From DATGZX01 sp035296965 (GTDB lineage Bacteria; Planctomycetota; Planctomycetia; Gemmatales; Gemmataceae): a DNA stretch of 64,000 nt. Made by a program: the position numbers and the translations under genes. This document shows positions 42,282 to 51,809 of the stretch, piece after piece. The notes below the pieces were generated by a model, which saw nothing but the letters and a program-made list of their open reading frames with translations, ran no database searches and was not told where the DNA came from. Each line of letters begins with the position of its first letter. Positions within the stretch are counted from its first letter, which is position 1. The stretch spans positions 1-64,000 of the forward strand of contig DATGZX010000009.1 of the NCBI GenBank assembly GCA_035296965.1. The letters run 5' to 3'.

Positions 42282-43729
42282 GAACCATCAGGCTTGCGGC
42301 AAACAAGCTGGTACTTGCCGGCTCGGGAATAAACCCGAAATCCCTGAAAGACAGGAACGCCTCTAGAGAGGATTACCCAATCGACGTCGGCGGGAACGCC
42401 CGTGCTGTCCCGCGCTTCGCGCAGGTGTCTATCGAGCACGTATTGAAGCATGAGTGCTGTGTTGTCGCGAATGTGCAATGCCAGCACCGGCCCGCCGTTG
42501 GCGCGGATAGGTGCCGCAAGCTGCTCGACCGCAGCCCACTGGGCATTGTCTTTGCGGGCACGCGGCGCATCCACTCCAATCCAATAACCGATCGCAACCG
42601 CGCCATGGGCTGCAAGCAACCCCGTCAAAATGCGCATTCGATACTGTTGCCAGCGCTCAAAAACCAGCCAGACACACGTCATCAGCAGCGGTACCAAGGG
42701 AACGAAAAACCGCGTAGCCTGATCGAACGGCCAGACGACGTAGAGAGCCGCGTAAAACGGTAAGGTCAGCGCGAAGACATCCTTGCTCTGGCGTACCAAT
42801 CTCCACCAGGCTGCCAGCAACAAGCTGGACCAGGCCACATAAATCGCCATGTTCACGTTCAGCCAGTCGCCCCGGCGCGCGTAGGACTTGTACATCCCCG
42901 GAATCGTGATTCGCCCGATCTCGCTGATCCGCAAACGGATCCCTTCGATCAGCTGTGCCATCCAGTTGTAGTCCGAGTTGGTAATGTGATCCACGTAAGT
43001 GACGGATTGTGCAGCAACAGCCAGCTCTCGATCATGGTGGATGATGCCAAGGAACACGAACGTCGCAGGAATACCCACGACGAGACTTCCAGCCACAGCA
43101 TGAAACCAGCGCACTCTGCCGCGGCATGCTTGCACGATCATTGCCGCGCCGAATCCGGCGGCGAATACGATGCCAGCCTGGCGAATAGCGACCAGCCCGG
43201 CAAGCAGCAGGCTGCCCAGGAGAATTCGTACGCAGGCGTCTCGGGAGGAACGGGCTGTCAGCGCAGCATTCAACAGGTTCACGAGCCAAATCAACACAGC
43301 CATGAAGGCAATTTCGCTGAGCGTCCTGCGGTAGAGGCACCAGAATTCGACGTTGACGGTTGCCAACGCGGTGACGACTAGCGCTGCGGGCGGGAATAAC
43401 CGACGGCTCCACTGATAGACTCCAAGCATGAATACAACCGTCAGCAGCCACTGCATGATGGACAGCAAGAGGAAGGGGCGATCGCTAAAAAGAAATGCTG
43501 GACTGATCAACAGCGGGTAGCCGGGCGCATAGTAGAGCTGGCGGCTCCCCAAGTTGGTCGGCATGCCGCCTGCCGCGATGCTGCGTGCGATGGAAAGGTA
43601 GCTGCAGCCATCAGGAGTGGGATACCAGTGCGGGCTAATCTGGATGGCTAGCAAAAAGGCCAGAACAGTGAGCCATCTGCGCGGCTGCTGGTTGAACGCG
43701 TCCAGCTTCTGTTCCCACGAGAGCGCCAA
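42224..43729 (-). CDS. Membrane glycosyltransferase-like protein (GT39/ArnT-type, divergent)
   Basis: 501 residues with about ten hydrophobic helices. The N-terminal loop PHWYPTPDGCSYLSIARSIA has the acidic Asp pattern of GT39 and GT83 enzymes that use lipid-linked sugars, then APGYPLLISPAFLF and long membrane stretches, and a soluble C-terminal 100 residues. The exact acceptor is unknown. It ends inside the convergent GT2 gene (58 bp shared). The ATG 43729 is 49 bp from the stop of the other GT39-like gene, so the two are probably one operon. Confidence 0.78.
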   Translation of the reverse strand: MALSWEQKLDAFNQQPRRWLTVLAFLLAIQISPHWYPTPDGCSYLSIARSIAAGGMPTNLGSRQLYYAPGYPLLISPAFLFSDRPFLLLSIMQWLLTVVFMLGVYQWSRRLFPPAALVVTALATVNVEFWCLYRRTLSEIAFMAVLIWLVNLLNAALTARSSRDACVRILLGSLLLAGLVAIRQAGIVFAAGFGAAMIVQACRGRVRWFHAVAGSLVVGIPATFVFLGIIHHDRELAVAAQSVTYVDHITNSDYNWMAQLIEGIRLRISEIGRITIPGMYKSYARRGDWLNVNMAIYVAWSSLLLAAWWRLVRQSKDVFALTLPFYAALYVVWPFDQATRFFVPLVPLLMTCVWLVFERWQQYRMRILTGLLAAHGAVAIGYWIGVDAPRARKDNAQWAAVEQLAAPIRANGGPVLALHIRDNTALMLQYVLDRHLREARDSTGVPADVDWVILSRGVPVFQGFRVYSRAGKYQLVCRKPDGSQAARRFSGDRRFSVLWTE

Positions 43730-43777
43730 GGGATTGCCTCCTTGCGAGTCGGCTCGGTTCTGCCGAGCGGCAACGAT

Positions 43778-45436
43778 TCAACGATTGGTAACGACTACAA
43801 CATCGCAGTGTCGGTAGAGGTCGCGTCGGCGCGCCAATACTCGATGTTCCGTGGCAATCTTACCTTCCAAACTCTCCCACACCGACGCAGGCGTAAAGAG
43901 ATACGCGGGCAATGGGTTTTTCAAGAACTCGAGAACTTTCTCCTCGCTCTCCAAAGAATGGACCTCGCGGCGGCAGTAAAAGACAAGGCTCGGCTGGAAG
44001 TACTGGTAGCAGCCGATGCGGATCTCGGATTCTGTCTGTTGCGCCTGTGCCAGCTCCACCAGTGCGCGCGGAGCCTTGTATGCATCAAGCGCACTGCTGC
44101 CCCAGGCGGCCAAGGAGCCAACGAACACGACAGCCATCACCGCAAGGGCACCGATGGCTCGAGCCCGCTGTAGACGACGTGAATACCACCAGGCTGCCCC
44201 CGCCCCCAAGATCGGCAGGCTTCCCAGCACCGCCCAGTATTCCAAGCCAGGCAACTGCTTTCCTTGCAATTTCGGCAGGTCTATGGCACCGCCAATTACA
44301 AGCAAGGCAATGATGGCTCCGACACCGATCAAAGCTAGGAGCGAAAGCGCGAGTACAAACGCCCAGGAGGGTAGCTGCATGGACTGGCTGTTCCAGCGAT
44401 CCAGAAGCCGAGCAACCAAAATGGCGATTGCGGCGTAGGCCGGCAAGATGTAGTTCGGAAGTTTGGTACCTGCCAAGGAAAAGAAAACGATGTAGACGAT
44501 GATCCAACTCCAAATGAAGCGATAAGCCGCAATGGACTGCAGGTCGGGCATAGTGCCCGCGTCCTCGCGAGCGCGCCGTCCCAGGCTCGCCCAACCGGCC
44601 AACCCCACGAGGGCCGACCAGGGCGCAAATCCCAGCACCAGCACGCCAAGGTAGTAATAGATCGGTCCTCTGTGATTCTCCATGGGGCTGAGATAGCGCC
44701 CCACGTTGTGTTTGAGGATGAATCCGCGCAAGAATTCAGCTTTTGTCTCAGTGGCGACCAGGATGTACCAGGGCAGCGCGACGAGCAAAAACGCCAGCGC
44801 TGTAAGCACGGTCCGGCGGCTCCAGAGCATTCGCAGTTTGCCCGACCAAAGCAAGAAGAGGCATAGCACGCCAAAGGGCAGCACCAGACCAACCGGGCCC
44901 TTGGCGAGCACGCCCAATCCCGCACTGACCCCTGAAAGAACAAACCAGCCAGGCTTCCCGCAGACAAAGCTTTGCCAGTAGAGAAAAAGCGTCAACAACG
45001 TAAAGGCATTAAGCAGAGCATCCGGATTAGCAAAATGGGCAGAGGCGCAAAAGCCGGCGGTGCTGGCCAAAATAATCCCGGCGAGCAACCCGGTGGTTGA
45101 CCCGAACATGCAGCGAGCCAGCTCATACGTCAAAAGAATGGCGGCCAACGCTGCCAGCGCCGATGGCAGACGGGCGGCAAACTCATTGACGCCGAGAACT
45201 CGATACGCCCCGATCTGTAGCCAATAAAGTAGGGCCGGCTTATCTACTCGAAGGGCGTAATTAAAAGTCGGAATGACCCAGTTGCCCGACTCCATCATTT
45301 CACGGGCAGCTTCGGAATTGTTTCCTTCATCGATATCCCAGAGGCTGGCCGACCCGAGGTTGGTGACGAACAATCCCAAAGCAACGGTCAACAGCAGAGC
45401 ATAGTGGCCGGAGCGATGATGAAGATTTTGGAACAT
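43778..45436 (-). CDS. ArnT/PMT-like membrane glycosyltransferase (GT39-type)
   Basis: 552 residues. Start chosen at ATG 45436 (MFQNLHHRSGHYALLLTVAL); the frame continues upstream to 45556. The catalytic first loop is LWDIDEGNNSEAAREMMESGNWVIP at about residues 29-53, with the double-acidic signature of ArnT-like transferases. Then RVDKPALLYWLQIGAYRVLG and about eleven hydrophobic helices, ending in a small soluble region. Such enzymes move a sugar from undecaprenyl phosphate to lipid A, proteins or other glycans on the outer face of the membrane. Likely partners are the GT2 and YbhN-like products. Confidence 0.88.
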   Translation of the reverse strand: MFQNLHHRSGHYALLLTVALGLFVTNLGSASLWDIDEGNNSEAAREMMESGNWVIPTFNYALRVDKPALLYWLQIGAYRVLGVNEFAARLPSALAALAAILLTYELARCMFGSTTGLLAGIILASTAGFCASAHFANPDALLNAFTLLTLFLYWQSFVCGKPGWFVLSGVSAGLGVLAKGPVGLVLPFGVLCLFLLWSGKLRMLWSRRTVLTALAFLLVALPWYILVATETKAEFLRGFILKHNVGRYLSPMENHRGPIYYYLGVLVLGFAPWSALVGLAGWASLGRRAREDAGTMPDLQSIAAYRFIWSWIIVYIVFFSLAGTKLPNYILPAYAAIAILVARLLDRWNSQSMQLPSWAFVLALSLLALIGVGAIIALLVIGGAIDLPKLQGKQLPGLEYWAVLGSLPILGAGAAWWYSRRLQRARAIGALAVMAVVFVGSLAAWGSSALDAYKAPRALVELAQAQQTESEIRIGCYQYFQPSLVFYCRREVHSLESEEKVLEFLKNPLPAYLFTPASVWESLEGKIATEHRVLARRRDLYRHCDVVVVTNR

Positions 45437-45762
45437 TCCGTTGTTCCTGCTGTTGGCGCCCTGGGCAAAGGCCGCCGGGTAAGCGAGTTTGGGATGGGCA
45501 GGGAATGGTTTGTCCCGAGGTCGCCGCTGGTCGAGCCGCGCGGGATCGCGCTTCAACTCATCAACACAAAGAACCGCACTCTTCGGACCACCTCCCGTAC
45601 GTCCTGTAGGCGGCGGGATTCTACTTTGGCAAATGGAGATAGGTCAACCGAGGAATCTCACAGACGCCCAGCCTATCAGCGAATGCGCGGTTGACGCCTT
45701 TCGACTCAGCGATTATATTCCGCCCTCCTTATGCGGCCGCAGCACCTCGGGGGGAAGATCGC
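45437..45762. other. 326-bp divergent intergenic region
   Basis: Between the GT39-like gene (minus) and the HEAT-repeat gene (plus). The frames of both flanking genes are open into it but the homologous parts begin at the chosen starts. A GGGGGGAAG ribosome site precedes 45763. No RNA gene, repeat or clear promoter pair found. Confidence 0.35.
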
Positions 45763-47739
45763 ATGGGCATGCTTTATCCCTTATGGCTTGGCTTGGGCAT
45801 GCTCTTGCCCGCGGTCGATGGGTCCGAGCCGTTGCCCCGCGATCCGGCAACTCTGCGCGAAATGCTCTTCGATGGGCAACATCCTCGTCTCCAAAGTCAG
45901 GCTGCACTGCTTCTCGTTCAGAATCGCTCCCCCGATGGCGACGACGTGATTCGGCGCGGACTTCGTCAAACGGATGCTCCCGAGGTCTTCCATGCCTTGG
46001 CCTCGGCCCTGCGCCTGAGCCGGGATTCGCGATTCGTGCCGGATCTCCTGGCTGCGCTGAGCAGCGGCAATGCAACCATTCGGCAATCCGCGGCACGGGC
46101 TCTGGCCGGACTGGCGGACGGAGCAATCATCTTGCGTCTGCAAGCGCTGGTGGAGGACACCAAGGCTGATGCAGCGGTTCGGCAGACGGCTACCTGGACC
46201 CTTGGGCGCTGCGGTCACCGGTCCGCGCTTGTAGCCTTGCTGGATCAACTCTCCAACCCAGATGAATCCCTCCGCCAGGCCGCTGCCGATGCCTTGGCTG
46301 AGCTGACGGGGCAACAATTTGGGCTCGATTTGACTCGCTGGCGCGCCTGGTGGGCGTGCCGGAAGGACATGTCTAATGACCAGTGGCTGGCGGAACGCCT
46401 TTCCTACCAATCCAGCCGAGCACGTCGCCTGGAAGGAGAACTGGAAAGGTCCAGGGCACAAATCGTTCGACTGCACCAGCAACTTTATAATCGCTTGCCT
46501 GCCGGGGATCGCCTAGGGCACGTTCAGAGTCTTGCCGACTCGGAAGATCCGACCGTTCGCGCGCTTGCGGTGGGCTGGAGCGTCGAATTGCTGCCGGGTG
46601 CCGACGCGGTGGGGCAGCTAACGTTAACCGATCTGCTGCTGCAGTGGAGCCACGACGGCAATGCGGATGTGCAGCGCGCCGCGGTGCTCGCGCTCGGCTC
46701 AGCGCAGGATCAGCGGGCCTTCGACAGACTCGTTTTATTGCTACAAGGCATCCAACCGACCGTGCGCGCCGCCGCCGCACGGGCCCTCGCGCAGCAGGTC
46801 AAGGGATCCGGGCCGGAAGCGCTAGTCCGCCAGCGCAAAGTCGTTCCGGCCCTGCAAAGGGCTCTCGACGATCCTGCACTCGAGGTCGTCGTCGAAGCTG
46901 CCGAAAGTCTCGGAGCTTTAGGCATCCCCGAGGCGGGACCGGTACTTACTGTTCTGCTGCGTCATCCTTCTCGTTCCGTGCGCCAGATAGCAGCCCAAGC
47001 TCTCGAGCGTGTGGCCGATCTCTCGTCCCTGGACGGGATGCTCGATGCATTGGAGGATCCGGCAGTGAACGTGCGCTTCAGCCTCGTTGGAGCGATCGGT
47101 CATGCTGTTGGCGACGGTCGTTCCCTTGGCGAGCCGGAACGGACACGCCTGTGGTCACGCCTCGACGGGCTTTTTCTGCGCGATGCGGATCCGGGTGTGC
47201 GCAGCCGGGCGGCCACCGTGTTTGGACAGTGCGGTCCTCCATCGGCGCTGCCGACCCTGTGGCGGCGCGTCTTGGCGAGTGAGGACAGCCGGGTCCAGGA
47301 CAAGGCCTGGGCTGCCATGATGGAGATCATCATCCGATCGGCAAACGCCGATTTGCTCCGAGAATGGGACCGCGTCTTGGCCGGGTCCAAGCAGGGGCCG
47401 CGTCGCCTTCAACTCCTCAGTGAAGCCTCGACGCGCTGGCAAAAACGGGAGGAGACCCGCCCTGTCGCAGGCAGCGCATACGAAGCTCTCGTGCAGGCCC
47501 AGCTCGAGGAAGGAAAATGGGCGACCGCATTTCCCTCGGTCCGCGAGATGCTGGCCCGGCCTGGGAATGACGCCGACCTGGATCGTCGGCTGCGTTGGTT
47601 GTTGACCGTAGGCCAACAGGCCCTAAGGGAGGGTAACCGGGCTGAAGCCCTCCATGTGGTCCAGGAGGCGCAGCCCTTTTTGACCCGGAAAGTCGCGCTG
47701 GCAGCGGATTTCGAGAAACTGGAGAAGCAAGCAAGGTAG
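45763..47739 (+). CDS. Secreted or membrane-anchored HEAT-repeat protein
   Basis: 658 residues. The N-terminus MGMLYPLWLGLGMLLPAVDG is a signal-like hydrophobic stretch. At least eight HEAT/PBS-lyase-like repeats follow, e.g. NATIRQSAARALAGLAD, AAVRQTATWTLGRCG, ESLRQAAADALAEL, RSVRQIAAQALERVA and PGVRSRAATVFGQCG, interrupted by a coiled-coil segment near residues 220-250. The C-terminal part is TPR-like (EGNRAEALHVVQEAQPFL). Such arrays bind proteins; partner unknown. It has a full-strength ribosome site. Next gene on the same strand, the ROK kinase, starts 133 bp later. Confidence 0.82.
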   Translation: MGMLYPLWLGLGMLLPAVDGSEPLPRDPATLREMLFDGQHPRLQSQAALLLVQNRSPDGDDVIRRGLRQTDAPEVFHALASALRLSRDSRFVPDLLAALSSGNATIRQSAARALAGLADGAIILRLQALVEDTKADAAVRQTATWTLGRCGHRSALVALLDQLSNPDESLRQAAADALAELTGQQFGLDLTRWRAWWACRKDMSNDQWLAERLSYQSSRARRLEGELERSRAQIVRLHQQLYNRLPAGDRLGHVQSLADSEDPTVRALAVGWSVELLPGADAVGQLTLTDLLLQWSHDGNADVQRAAVLALGSAQDQRAFDRLVLLLQGIQPTVRAAAARALAQQVKGSGPEALVRQRKVVPALQRALDDPALEVVVEAAESLGALGIPEAGPVLTVLLRHPSRSVRQIAAQALERVADLSSLDGMLDALEDPAVNVRFSLVGAIGHAVGDGRSLGEPERTRLWSRLDGLFLRDADPGVRSRAATVFGQCGPPSALPTLWRRVLASEDSRVQDKAWAAMMEIIIRSANADLLREWDRVLAGSKQGPRRLQLLSEASTRWQKREETRPVAGSAYEALVQAQLEEGKWATAFPSVREMLARPGNDADLDRRLRWLLTVGQQALREGNRAEALHVVQEAQPFLTRKVALAADFEKLEKQAR

Positions 47740-47872
47740 AAACTCATCTCCTGCGTGGTATATCGTCTCGTACCCAGAAATAGGTTTTTCGTTTTCACTT
47801 CAACCAGCTAGACTGATTCTCGCGAGCGGCTTTCGGTAGCACGAATCCTTTCCCTCCCGTAAATCAACTTTT

Positions 47873-48853
47873 ATGCCGAGTCATCCGCTGTTCGTCGGTC
47901 TTGATGTGGGCGGCACCACCATGAAAGCTGGTGTTGTTGACGATGCCGGCGGGCCGCTCAGCTCCGTGTGCCTACCGACCGAGGCCATTCGCGGCCAAGA
48001 CAAGGGTCTTGAGCGAATGTGCGAAACGATCCGCCTTGCAATCGCCAAGGCGGGATTGGGTCCCGAGAGTATCGCCGCGATAGGCGTTGCCACGCCTGGA
48101 ACGATGGACATCCCCGCAGGCATCATTCTGGATCCTCCAAACCTGCGTCCTTGGCAAAATGTGCCAGTGCGAGCCTATATCCACAACATCTTCAAGGTGC
48201 CTGTGGCATTTCAAAATGACGCCAATGCCGCAGCCTACGGCGAGTACTGGACCGGAGCAGGCAAGGCCGCGCATAGCATGGTCCTCTTCACCCTGGGAAC
48301 CGGTGTCGGAGGAGGCATCGTCATTGGGGATCGCGTTTTGGAAGGAGAGCATAGCCACGGCGCCGAACTAGGGCATACGAAAATCGAGATGACGCAACCG
48401 CGCCAGTGTGGCTGTGGCCGGTGGGGTTGCCTGGAGGCCTACGCCAGCGCCACGTCCGTCGTGAAGCGTACCCTTGAAGCCCTGGTTCAGGACGATGGCA
48501 GGTCTTCCTTGCACGCGACCCTCGCGCAGCTCGGAGAGATCACCTCCCGCGACGTCTTCATGGCCGCGCATCAGGATGCGTTGGCACAGCGGATCGTTGA
48601 AGAAACGGCCTATTACCTGGCTGTGGGCACCATGAACATGATGCACATCATCGATCCGGATATGGTCGTCTTCGGCGGCGGGATGATCGCGGCTGGTCAG
48701 CCCTTCTTGGAACGGATCCGCCACGATGTCAAGAAACTGGCATTTCCTGTTCCTGCGGCGAAAACGCAGATTTGTTATGCCCAGCTTGGCAGCGATGCTG
48801 GATTCATCGGCGCAGCCGGTTGCGGAAGACAATTGCTGGCCAAGTCCAAGTGA
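47873..48853 (+). CDS. ROK-family sugar kinase (glucokinase-like)
   Basis: 326 residues. The N-terminal ATP phosphate-binding motif is VGLDVGGTTMKAGVVDD at 8-24. Sugar-binding and catalytic region: FQNDANAAAYGEYWTGAG with the catalytic Asp, LGTGVGGGIVIGDRVLEGEHSHGAELGHTKI, and the ROK zinc motif QCGCGRWGCLEAYAS. It likely phosphorylates glucose to glucose-6-phosphate. Next gene downstream on the other strand is pgi, which would use the product. No strong ribosome site before ATG 47873. Confidence 0.88.
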   Translation: MPSHPLFVGLDVGGTTMKAGVVDDAGGPLSSVCLPTEAIRGQDKGLERMCETIRLAIAKAGLGPESIAAIGVATPGTMDIPAGIILDPPNLRPWQNVPVRAYIHNIFKVPVAFQNDANAAAYGEYWTGAGKAAHSMVLFTLGTGVGGGIVIGDRVLEGEHSHGAELGHTKIEMTQPRQCGCGRWGCLEAYASATSVVKRTLEALVQDDGRSSLHATLAQLGEITSRDVFMAAHQDALAQRIVEETAYYLAVGTMNMMHIIDPDMVVFGGGMIAAGQPFLERIRHDVKKLAFPVPAAKTQICYAQLGSDAGFIGAAGCGRQLLAKSK

Positions 48854-48947
48854 ACTGGGCGTGACCCAAGCTGGTCAAGGAGCAGAAAACTCGCATCGCA
48901 GCGCCCCCGTCACCTTGCCAATCTTGGGGAACTCGCTCCAGCGCAGA

Positions 48948-50405
48948 CTACCCTTTGAGCGCCGCGTTCATGTGTCGTTTATACGCCTCGACGCCGGGCT
49001 GACCGTAAGGGTTGATTCCCATCAGTCTTCCTTCGACTACCGTGGCCAACATCAGCATCTGGAGTAACTGCCCCATCGTGTGCTCCGACAGGGCCGGTAG
49101 CGTGATGTCCGCGGTTGGCCGGGCCGCCTCTGCATAAGCGTGATTGGTTCCCGAAAGCGCTGCGTTCATGAGATCGGGGAGTGTCTTGCGCGCCAATGCA
49201 TTCAAGTCATCATCATTTCGATCGGCCATGCCAATCGCAATCGGCAATGCGCGGGGCGTTTTGAGTAGCAAGTTATTGATGACCCTGTCGCGCATTCCCT
49301 CCTGATGCTGCTGACCACGCGAATGAAGATCACGCGTCTGCACAACGGTAAGCGGCGTGGGCCCCCGGCCCTGTTTGCCAAGGCTTTCCGCCAATAGCTG
49401 GTCGTACCAGAAGCCGACTGCCTCGAGCTTCTTGGACCAAATGGACAGGAACCGCAAGGGCTTGTCCAATTCCTGGGTCATCAAATAGTTGACGGCGGCG
49501 TATTGAAGCACCGGGTTGCGATCGACCGGCTCTTCAAGGAAGCGACTGGTCATGGCGGCGGCACCGAGAAGCAGGGCACGCGCATCCAGTCCCATGACGG
49601 CAGCGGGCAGCAAACCAGCGGGAGTGAACACGGAATAGCGCCCGCCGACGTTCTCGGGGATTGTCAGCATATCTTCTTCGGAAATGCCTTCGGCTTTGCA
49701 TAAGGCACGTAGCTTGCTGCTCGTACCGGTGACCGGGACGGTCAACTTTTTCAGCCATTCCGATCGAGCGCCATAGTACTCGGCGGCCTCGCGGCGCAGG
49801 ACGCGGTAGGCCGCGGCTGTCTCGAGCGTACTGCCCGATTTGCTGATGACGATGATTCCCCAGCGCTCTTCGCGCAAAGCGGGATCGACGCAAGTCGTCT
49901 GCAGCAGATCGAGAAGATCTTGAAGGGCATCGTTGTCGACGTTGTTGCCCTCGAAATAAATCCGTGGAACCCCGAGCCGGGACTCGGCCGGTAGCTCGTT
50001 GTGGTAGCTGCTGCGCAGCGATTCGAAAAGAGCACGAGCGCCAAGGTAAGAACCGCCGATGCCGAGGATGACTATGCGGTCCACTTGATCGCGAAGCCGT
50101 GCGGCCAACGCCAAGACTCGTCCCAGGATACTCGCATCGCCCTTGCGGCGTTGTTCATCAAGTGTTTTTTGCGGCAGGTCGATAAAACCGGCGTCGAGCG
50201 GTTGGGATTCCAGAGGCACTTGCTGAAGCTCACGCTCGGCCAGAATCTGGCTACGGACTTGGCTCAACCGGGGACTCAATTCCTTGAGTCGAGCGGGAGA
50301 CAAGAAGTTTTGTGTCCGCAACTCCGACGCCGGGGTCCATTCTTCGCTTGGCGTGACCAGCAGAGATTGATATTGGTACGTAATTGCTTCGTCTGGCAGT
50401 TGCAT
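48948..50405 (-). CDS. pgi: Glucose-6-phosphate isomerase
   Basis: 485 residues. ILGIGGSYLGARALFESL at about 117-134 and ISKSGSTLETAAAYRVLRR are phosphosugar-isomerase SIS signatures. ENVGGRYSVFTPAGLLPAAVMGLD is the PGI signature 1 region, and HTMGQLLQMLMLATVVEGRLMGINPYGQPGVEAYKR the signature 2 region. The shorter length than in E. coli is typical of other bacterial groups. It interconverts glucose-6-phosphate and fructose-6-phosphate. Start ATG 50405. Convergent with the ROK kinase gene, divergent from apgM (153 bp). Confidence 0.95.
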   Translation of the reverse strand: MQLPDEAITYQYQSLLVTPSEEWTPASELRTQNFLSPARLKELSPRLSQVRSQILAERELQQVPLESQPLDAGFIDLPQKTLDEQRRKGDASILGRVLALAARLRDQVDRIVILGIGGSYLGARALFESLRSSYHNELPAESRLGVPRIYFEGNNVDNDALQDLLDLLQTTCVDPALREERWGIIVISKSGSTLETAAAYRVLRREAAEYYGARSEWLKKLTVPVTGTSSKLRALCKAEGISEEDMLTIPENVGGRYSVFTPAGLLPAAVMGLDARALLLGAAAMTSRFLEEPVDRNPVLQYAAVNYLMTQELDKPLRFLSIWSKKLEAVGFWYDQLLAESLGKQGRGPTPLTVVQTRDLHSRGQQHQEGMRDRVINNLLLKTPRALPIAIGMADRNDDDLNALARKTLPDLMNAALSGTNHAYAEAARPTADITLPALSEHTMGQLLQMLMLATVVEGRLMGINPYGQPGVEAYKRHMNAALKG

Positions 50406-50558
50406 GGTGGTTACAGTCCGACTCGACCTCAGCAGGGGCCGCAAGAAAGCCCTCTGCGACCGGAAATCCACTGGCTTTGCACCGTTGACACCTAATCAAA
50501 GGCTCCAAGCCGGGTGCCGTTACTGTACTCCGCCTCCTTCTGTGGGTAAACTCCAGCT

Positions 50559-51764
50559 ATGAATATTCATGATCTTATCCGCGAACTGCACGAGCCGAGC
50601 ACCAGTAAGATCGTTCTCTTGGTTGCAGACGGCCTGGGGGGACTGCCCATCGAACCGGGGGGCAAGACAGAATTGGAATCTGCCAGAACCCCCAGCCTCG
50701 ACGCATGCGTTCGAGAAGGAGTCTGCGGCCTGAGCATCCCCGTGCTGCACGGGATCACCCCTGGCAGCGGTCCCGGGCATCTGGCCCTGTTCGGATACGA
50801 CCCCTTGCAGTATCGCATCGGCCGAGGGATCCTGGAGGCTCTGGGGATCCACTTCCAGGTGGGCCCACGCGACGTAGCCGCCCGGGGCAACTTCTGCACC
50901 GTGGATGACACCGGCGTGATCACCGATCGCCGCGCCGGCCGGCCGACCACCGAACGATGCGTGGCCATGTGCCGCAAGCTCCAGCAGATCCGCATTCCCG
51001 GCACGGAAATTTTTGTGGAGCCAGTGCGGGAACATCGCTTCGTGGTCGTATTCCGCGCTGACAACCTGGGCGACGCGGTCAACGATACCGATCCTCAGCA
51101 GACCGGCCACAAGCCATTGGAGGCAAAAGGTAACGATGATCATTCCCGAGCCACGGCCCAGGTGGCCAGTCGCTTCATCGCGGAAGCGGCACGTGTCCTG
51201 AAGTCGGATTTCCCGACGAACATGGTCACCCTGCGTGGGTTCGCACGCTATCCGAAAATTGAGACGATGCAAGACGTGTACGGACTTCGCCCCGTGGCCA
51301 TCGCGATTTATCCGATGTACAAGGGGCTGGCTCGCCTAGTCGGCATGGAGGTCGCCGACGCCGGTGCGACCCTTTCAGATCAGGTCGAGACGCTCCGGCG
51401 ACTCTGGGACAAGTACGACTTTTTCTTTCTGCATTACAAGTACACCGACAGCACCGGCGAAGATGGAAACTTCGCGGCCAAGGTGGAAATGATCGAGCGC
51501 CTCGATGCGGAAGTGCCCAAAATTCGTGCGCTCAATCCGGACGTTTTAGTGGTAACGGGCGATCACAGCACGCCGAGCAAGTTGCGCAGTCATAGCTGGC
51601 ATCCTGTGCCGACCCTTCTTTGGTCGAAGAGTTGCCGTTCCGACCCGGTCACGGAATTCGGGGAGTCGTATTGTTTGCGTGGGGGCCTCGGGCAATTCCA
51701 CGCGATGTATCTTCTGCCGATGGCCTTGGCGAATGCTGGTCGCTTGGGTAAGTACGGGGCCTAG
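50559..51764 (+). CDS. apgM: 2,3-bisphosphoglycerate-independent phosphoglycerate mutase, archaeal type (ApgM)
   Basis: 401 residues. LLVADGLGGLPIEPGGKTELESARTP is the first metal-binding region, and ITPGSGPGHLALFGYDPL carries the phospho-acceptor serine. DTDPQQTGHKPLEA, HYKYTDSTGEDGNF and VVTGDHSTPSKLRSHSWHPVP supply further metal ligands. This is the archaeal-type phosphoglycerate mutase, which interconverts 3- and 2-phosphoglycerate in glycolysis. It is found in some bacteria, planctomycetes included. With pgi and the ROK kinase it makes a sugar-metabolism group. The next gene begins 45 bp later. Confidence 0.92.
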   Translation: MNIHDLIRELHEPSTSKIVLLVADGLGGLPIEPGGKTELESARTPSLDACVREGVCGLSIPVLHGITPGSGPGHLALFGYDPLQYRIGRGILEALGIHFQVGPRDVAARGNFCTVDDTGVITDRRAGRPTTERCVAMCRKLQQIRIPGTEIFVEPVREHRFVVVFRADNLGDAVNDTDPQQTGHKPLEAKGNDDHSRATAQVASRFIAEAARVLKSDFPTNMVTLRGFARYPKIETMQDVYGLRPVAIAIYPMYKGLARLVGMEVADAGATLSDQVETLRRLWDKYDFFFLHYKYTDSTGEDGNFAAKVEMIERLDAEVPKIRALNPDVLVVTGDHSTPSKLRSHSWHPVPTLLWSKSCRSDPVTEFGESYCLRGGLGQFHAMYLLPMALANAGRLGKYGA

Positions 51765-51809
51765 GAATGCTCATCCAGGCGGCGCTCTGCGCCCGCTTTG
51801 GAGTGCAGA

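Noticed and set aside
41771..42763. 330-residue plus-strand frame across the GT2 and GT39-like genes
   Set aside because: Shadow of both genes, Arg/Pro/His-rich, no motif.
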